In this document: in pieces, positions 59,915 to 64,000 of the stretch
Numbering within the stretch: the first letter of the stretch is position 1
Layout: the number at the start of each line of letters is the position of its first letter
Assembly: GCA_029260655.1 (NCBI GenBank)
Contig: JAJDCU010000071.1
Location: 1 to 64,000 of the forward strand
From: Phycisphaeraceae bacterium
GTDB taxonomy: Bacteria > Planctomycetota > Phycisphaerae > Phycisphaerales > Phycisphaeraceae
Reading direction: 5' to 3'
DNA: 64,000 nt
The notes under the pieces: model-generated
Databases searched by the model: none
What the model was told of the DNA's origin: nothing
Seen by the model: only the letters and a program-made list of their open reading frames with translations
Made by a program: the position numbers and the translations under genes

Positions 59915-61288
59915 CTATGCGGCCTGTCGTGTTCCTTGTGAGCGCACGTTACGGACGACCTGGCCGTACCACGCAAGGTATCGGTCGGTCTGGGTATCGA
60001 GGTCGAACTTCTTTGCGGCGGTTTCGACGGCCTGCTCGGCGAACGCTTCACGCAGGCCCTTGTTTTTCAGAAGCATCGCCAGGTACGCCCCGAATAGCTG
60101 GGCATCGCCGGCACCGGTGAGCAGTCCGGTCTGGCCGTGGTCGACCTGCTCGGGGATGCCGCCGACATCCGACGCAACGACCGGCGTCCCACAGGCCATC
60201 GCCTCGAGGATCGTGGTCGGGAAGGTGTCCTCCTTGGCGGCGTGTGCGTAGACATCGGCTGCGCGGTAGTAATCCGCGACGGTGCTGGGGTCGGCTTGTG
60301 GGGCGATGAACCGCACCTTCGCTCGCCCGATCTGCTGCGTCTCACCTGCCTCGCCCAAGGCTACACATATCACCGGCCGATCTGTCACCGACTCGCCGAC
60401 CACGCGGACGGCCTCACGCAGCGTTTCGAAGTCCTTGAAGTCGGATTGGCGGATGCCGTTGGCGGCGAAGAGGACGATGTGTGCGTTCTCGGGCAGAGCC
60501 AGGTGATGGCGGGCCAGCGCCTGATCGCCCGGGTTGAAGACCGACCGGTCCACACCGTTTGGGATCACACGTGAATCAAGAACGGCCGGGGCGAGGATCG
60601 ACCGCTTGACCTTGTCCATCAGCCACTTAGAGGGTGCGACGAGGTAGACCCGGCTGTGTGCGTAGATATCACGCTTGCGCCGCCAGTTCCGTCCGGTCGC
60701 ATCGCGGCGCACGGCGGGGTAGGTCCCAAGCGAGGGGCAACTGCCGCAGCCGGACTGCCAGCGGTCGCAGCCAAGGGAGTGGGCACAGTGCCCGGCGAGC
60801 ATCCACGCGTCGTGCAAGGTGACGAACACCGGGGCTTGCCGAGAGAGCCGTGGCAGTTGACGCAGGTTGAAGTAGCCGCCGTGGAGATTGTGCAGGTGGA
60901 TCAGATCGGGTGGGTGCTTGGGCAGGGATGTAAGCGAGGCCGCGCCGGGGTAACCGTAGTGCTCTCGGCCAAGTTGCGCGTCAAGCCATGCGTTGGGCCG
61001 TGCGATCGCGTCGGTGACGGTACGCAGTCGGCGCGTGCTGCCCAGCCGGTGTTCGTGGGTGTGCAGTTGGTAAGAGACCCCCGCCCAGAAGCGGGACCAT
61101 CGGTTTCGAGACGCATCGTTAGGGATCAGGGCGACCGCGTCGTCGTCCCCTGTCTTGCGTCCCACAGCCAGGGTCGCTTGATGGCCCCGCGATTGGAACC
61201 GCCGGTGGAGATTCATCGCGATGCGCTCTGCGCCGCCGCCATGGTCCGCTGTGCTGACCTGCAGGATGCTTAGGCCCGGTCGTGTCAT
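59915..61288 (-). CDS. GT4 family glycosyltransferase (C-terminal RQAA)
   Basis: 457 residues. ILQVSTADHGGGAERIAMNLHRRF at the start and LIHLHNLHGGYFN with HDAWMLAGHCAHSLGCDRWQ plus CGSCPSLGTYP, a Cys-rich insert typical of the WcaC-like branch. The C-domain has DTFPTTILEAMACGTPVVAS (E-x7-E) and VGGIPEQVDHGQTGLL. Cytosolic GT-B enzyme; donor and acceptor unknown. Overlaps the deacetylase gene upstream by four bases. The C-terminus reads GTRQAA. Confidence 0.92.
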   Translation of the reverse strand: MTRPGLSILQVSTADHGGGAERIAMNLHRRFQSRGHQATLAVGRKTGDDDAVALIPNDASRNRWSRFWAGVSYQLHTHEHRLGSTRRLRTVTDAIARPNAWLDAQLGREHYGYPGAASLTSLPKHPPDLIHLHNLHGGYFNLRQLPRLSRQAPVFVTLHDAWMLAGHCAHSLGCDRWQSGCGSCPSLGTYPAVRRDATGRNWRRKRDIYAHSRVYLVAPSKWLMDKVKRSILAPAVLDSRVIPNGVDRSVFNPGDQALARHHLALPENAHIVLFAANGIRQSDFKDFETLREAVRVVGESVTDRPVICVALGEAGETQQIGRAKVRFIAPQADPSTVADYYRAADVYAHAAKEDTFPTTILEAMACGTPVVASDVGGIPEQVDHGQTGLLTGAGDAQLFGAYLAMLLKNKGLREAFAEQAVETAAKKFDLDTQTDRYLAWYGQVVRNVRSQGTRQAA

Positions 61289-62310
61289 GCCGCGGCCCTC
61301 CCGACTTCCTGTAGCAGCCGATCCCCAGCCCAGTCTCGCACCAGTACACGCGGGAGCTGGAACGGGTCTGTGCCCCGGCGACCCTTGCCCGGGAAGTTTG
61401 AGCAGGCACAGTCGAACCCCGCATCCCGCACAGCGGCGACCGTGTCAAGGGTGTATGAGCTGCGTGTGCCGTAGGGGTAGGAGAAACTCTGGACGGGCTG
61501 GTCGATGATCCTCTCGAGGTCGTCCTTGCACTGGCGGATCTGTCGGCGCTGTTCGCTATCCGTTAGTTTCGCGAGGATCGGGTGGTCGATCGTGTGGGCG
61601 CCGACCTCGATTAATCCACCGTCAACGAGCTGACGCAACTGCTCGGCGGTCATTGCACGATGGGTCGGGCGTGCGGACGGGCTGGCGCTGGCCCATTGGC
61701 ACAATTCATTGATCAACGGCTGCTGGCGATCGTAAGGCAGCGGCCGAAGCTTATCGCAAAGCGACACGTAGGCGGCCTGACGCCGGGTCGTGGTGGGGGA
61801 GAGGGCGCTCCATCCGGCATTGTGATAGCCGTCCGTCTCGCCGGCAAAGCTCCATCGGTATTGCTCTTGGCCGATGGTGATGTTGAGCTCTTCCGGCAGC
61901 ATGCGATCCGACAGGAAGATGTCTTCGAGCTTGTCCCAGTAGAACGCGCGGTCACCGCCGACAGATCCGCTAGCGACAAATACGGTCGCGGGGATGCCGT
62001 GCCTTTCGAGGATCGGCTTGGCGATCGTCAGGTTGTCTTCGTATCCATCGTCGAAGGTCACAACCACGGCACGGTGGGGGACATCGCCCCGGCGGACGCA
62101 CGCCCAGAGATACCGCAGGCTGATGGGCTGGTACGAGCGAGCGATCAGTTGCATCTGCTCGTCGAACCGTTTGGGACTGACCGACAGCAACTGCGGGTCG
62201 CACGTCAGGTCGGTTACACGGTGATATAGCAGCACCCTCGCGCCCGGGCTTGTTTGGCGTAAGAGCCCAAGGGCTTTGCTGCGCAGGTTGTCCAGTGTGA
62301 GGGTGAGCAT
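61285..62310 (-). CDS. Polysaccharide deacetylase, NodB homology (C-terminal RAAA)
   Basis: 341 residues from the ATG at 62310, which follows the upstream TAA after one base; a GTG at 62334 would overlap. NodB motifs: VVVTFDDGYEDN with two Asp (about 87-88), HTIDHPILAK (metal-binding H-x3-H), FSYPYGTRSSY, then CACSN near the end. No signal peptide, so it acts in the cytoplasm or after an unusual export. Removes N- or O-acetyl groups from a glycan or lipid-linked sugar. The C-terminus is GRAAA, and GGGAGG in these codons serves the downstream GT4. Confidence 0.9.
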   Translation of the reverse strand: MLTLTLDNLRSKALGLLRQTSPGARVLLYHRVTDLTCDPQLLSVSPKRFDEQMQLIARSYQPISLRYLWACVRRGDVPHRAVVVTFDDGYEDNLTIAKPILERHGIPATVFVASGSVGGDRAFYWDKLEDIFLSDRMLPEELNITIGQEQYRWSFAGETDGYHNAGWSALSPTTTRRQAAYVSLCDKLRPLPYDRQQPLINELCQWASASPSARPTHRAMTAEQLRQLVDGGLIEVGAHTIDHPILAKLTDSEQRRQIRQCKDDLERIIDQPVQSFSYPYGTRSSYTLDTVAAVRDAGFDCACSNFPGKGRRGTDPFQLPRVLVRDWAGDRLLQEVGRAAA

Positions 62311-62311
62311 C

Positions 62312-63076
62312 TTATTGCAGGGGCTTGCGAGCACGGACAGTAACGATGACCGGGTAGTCCGGGTCGTGGTAATCGATCTCTTGTTCGGTGAGCTCTTCGA
62401 GTGAAAGTCCGTGGAGGAACGCGGTGGCGGTCAGGACGTTGCCACAGGAAGCCACCTCCACACAATCCCCGGGCAGGTGCTCCTCGAACAGCCGTCGGGT
62501 TACTTGCGGGGTCAGTCGCCAGTAGTCGCCCCAGAGGTCGGCGTCGTACCGGCTGACCTGTCCCAGGCCGAGGTTGGTTGCCAGCACGACCCCGCCGGGC
62601 CTCAGCGCGGCGCAGGTGTGAGCGACCGCGGCGTGGATGTCGAAGATGTGCTGGAGCACCTGTGTGAGGATGATGCAGTCGTAGGTATCCGTCGAGACGC
62701 CCTGGCCGGTCGCGAGGTCGCCTACCACCGTTGCCTGCGGGTTGCCGGGCTCGGCGTGGAGGACATCTGATTGCGTGACACGGTCGCCGCCGAACGCTTT
62801 CGTAACGTGGTTGTCACCGATCTCCAGCACGCGGCCGCGGATGTCATCGGCGTGGGCAGCGACGAATCGGTTGACGTAGTGTCGGCCGATCCGTGTCCCG
62901 CCTCTCCCGTAGCCAAACGACTCGGCGATCGGTGTGGTCCGGCGGAAGGACCCAAACCGCACGGAGCCCATCGGGGGTGTGCCCCCAGCCGACTCGGCGG
63001 TCCGCTTGATCATCTCGCGGCTTGCTCGCAGGAGCTGCGCGGCGCGTGACTCGATCTGTTGCTTCATCTGGCTCAT
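62312..63076 (-). CDS. SAM-dependent methyltransferase (C-terminal KPLQ)
   Basis: 254 residues. A long N-terminal helical part, then the class I SAM fold: RGRVLEIGDNHVTKAFGG (motif I), VVGDLATGQGVSTDTYDCIILTQVLQHIFD (motif II), LRPGGVVLATNLGLGQVS (motif III), and VEVASCGNVLTATAFLHGL at the end. Methylates a small molecule or sugar; cannot be narrowed. The ATG overlaps the stop of the pyruvyl transferase gene by four bases. It is the only protein in this locus that does not end in Ala-Ala. Confidence 0.85.
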   Translation of the reverse strand: MSQMKQQIESRAAQLLRASREMIKRTAESAGGTPPMGSVRFGSFRRTTPIAESFGYGRGGTRIGRHYVNRFVAAHADDIRGRVLEIGDNHVTKAFGGDRVTQSDVLHAEPGNPQATVVGDLATGQGVSTDTYDCIILTQVLQHIFDIHAAVAHTCAALRPGGVVLATNLGLGQVSRYDADLWGDYWRLTPQVTRRLFEEHLPGDCVEVASCGNVLTATAFLHGLSLEELTEQEIDYHDPDYPVIVTVRARKPLQ

Positions 63077-64000
63077 GCGGCGGCTCGTGCGCTAGGGGTC
63101 AGCGGCGTGGGTGGATTCAGGCGAGTCCGATCCGGGACTGTGACGCCGAACGATTTCTCATAGGTTGTTTCTAAGTCCGCGACCAACTCGGCTGTCCTGG
63201 CCTTGAGATAGCGTGAGCGCTGACGGCGTTGGCCAATTAGGTCGTTCAACTGCTTACTGGCATGCTCGGGGTCAAGTTCCTGCCAGCGCTGAGACCATTG
63301 GCCGTATCCGACCCGCCTGACCAGTGCCGCAACCTTGCCGTCTTCGCCGGTGTAGTCGATCGAAAGCATCGGCACCCCCAGGGCCATGCAGAACAGGTGC
63401 CCGTGGTAGCGCATCGCCACCGCGGCATCGGCCCCTGCGAGCCGCTCAAGTAGATCGTTGAGGCTCAGATACCCACGTTCAACCCGAGCCCGCGTGTGAT
63501 CGGTAAACGCCTCCGCGATCTGGCGGTTGAATAGCCGATCGTCCCCGCCCAGCCACAGCGCGTGCATCGCAAGCAGCTCAACGGTCGTGTTGTGCTGCTT
63601 GGCGGCTGATTCGAAGACGCGGGCCAGTTGCCGGGTAGAGTCTTGATTACGTACTTCCAGTTCGTCTCGGGTTATATCAGCGACGTATTCACAGGTGTTG
63701 GCCCGGACCAGTCCGATCAGGCGGGGCGTGGTGTGTTCACGCGCGATCGAGGCCTCCTGATTTCGCCCCCAGCGGTAGAGATACCGTAGAGCCGGGTCGC
63801 ATCCGATGCCTAGCTTGTGTGGCGCACCCAGTTGCACCGCGTAGTCGTAGCTTTCACGGTCCCGAACGAAGCCTGCGGTGGTCATTTTCAGGATCGCGGC
63901 CGCTTGAGATTTGACGCGTTGGTTATGGAAGGGTCCAACGCCGCACCCGAAGATCACACGGGCTTTCCAGCAATCGTTTGCCCTGCAAAAGAGGCGGTAG
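63073..64000 (-). CDS. Polysaccharide pyruvyl transferase family protein, N-terminus cut by window edge (C-terminal RAAA)
   Basis: The frame stays open past a possible GTG at 63957 up to the window end (residues before it read ...CWKAR), so the N-terminus is missing; about 309 residues are visible. The family pattern is clear: VIFGCGVGPFHNQRVKSQA, AGFVRDRESYDYAVQLGA, GCDPALRYL, VAMRYHGHLFCMALGVPMLSIDY (the H-x-x-I/F-A-like conserved block of CsaB/PssM proteins) and GEDGKVAALVRRVG. Transfers pyruvate from phosphoenolpyruvate to a sugar as a ketal. The C-terminus is SARAAA. First visible gene of the operon, which continues to the right. Confidence 0.88.
   Translation of the reverse strand, partial: YRLFCRANDCWKARVIFGCGVGPFHNQRVKSQAAAILKMTTAGFVRDRESYDYAVQLGAPHKLGIGCDPALRYLYRWGRNQEASIAREHTTPRLIGLVRANTCEYVADITRDELEVRNQDSTRQLARVFESAAKQHNTTVELLAMHALWLGGDDRLFNRQIAEAFTDHTRARVERGYLSLNDLLERLAGADAAVAMRYHGHLFCMALGVPMLSIDYTGEDGKVAALVRRVGYGQWSQRWQELDPEHASKQLNDLIGQRRQRSRYLKARTAELVADLETTYEKSFGVTVPDRTRLNPPTPLTPSARAAA

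Noticed and set aside
53488-64000. Ala-Ala ends as a mere by-product of ATGA gene overlaps
   Set aside because: An overlap fixes only the last base of the final codon; several genes with the tail have no overlap, and their codons and stops differ.
1-64000. CRISPR array, tRNA or rRNA genes, prophage
   Set aside because: No spaced direct repeats, no tRNA-like clover leaf sequences, no rRNA-like conserved stretches and no phage or integrase genes were seen on reading the window.

Overview
The window looks like chromosomal DNA of a high-GC planctomycete, most probably class Phycisphaerae. The main reason is a set of secreted proteins that end in a tandem EF-hand, dockerin-like module (VGIxDLNxxLxNWN) followed by a PEP-CTERM anchor; an ATP synthase subunit b with a signal-like N-terminus fits too. 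No rRNA, tRNA, CRISPR array, transposase or phage gene was seen.

Layout. 1-2453: two secreted proteins on the minus strand, one cut by the window edge and one an M14 carboxypeptidase. 2803-9446 (plus): an ATP synthase operon (AtpZ-like, AtpI-like, atpB, atpE, atpF, atpH, atpA) that stops after atpA and continues into citrate synthase; atpG, atpD and atpC are absent here. 9746-10429: a small PEP-CTERM protein flanked by two copies of a palindromic intergenic repeat. 10837-39047: a long minus-strand exopolysaccharide locus. It has an initiating sugar-phosphate transferase, a Wzz/BY-kinase-like co-polymerase, a degenerate nucleotidyltransferase, a WecG-type enzyme, many GT2/GT4/GT39/GT8-like glycosyltransferases, an epimerase, a Gfo/Idh oxidoreductase, an acyltransferase, a Wzy-like polymerase, a Wzx flippase, a secreted esterase and a large secreted GH-A-like hydrolase; glpD lies inside it. 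39625-44893: lipoprotein, argD, an HU-like protein and dnaK. 45310-49916: pyruvate:ferredoxin oxidoreductase and a DHOD-like partner. 50295-53401: a PEP-CTERM protein, a radical SAM protein and a small membrane-anchored protein. 53488-64000: a second glycan locus (GT2s, GT4, two FkbM methyltransferases, a SAM methyltransferase, a polysaccharide deacetylase and a pyruvyl transferase), running off the right edge.

The first glycan locus can be read as a complete Wzx/Wzy-type pathway: lipid-linked initiation, chain extension and decoration, flipping, polymerisation, length control, and extracellular trimming. The second locus has no polymerase or flippase in view and looks like a decoration or glycosylation set.

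The most striking observation is in the second locus. Ten of its eleven proteins, from at least five unrelated families, end in Ala-Ala at the C-terminus, and nine of these ten end in Arg-X-Ala-Ala. The Arg, Ala and stop codons differ from gene to gene, so the convergence is at protein level. No protein of the first glycan locus has an Arg-X-Ala-Ala end. This is the best candidate here for an undescribed system (a shared C-terminal tag). Second is a dispersed palindromic element with the core TTAGAGC-N9-TCAACTGTA.
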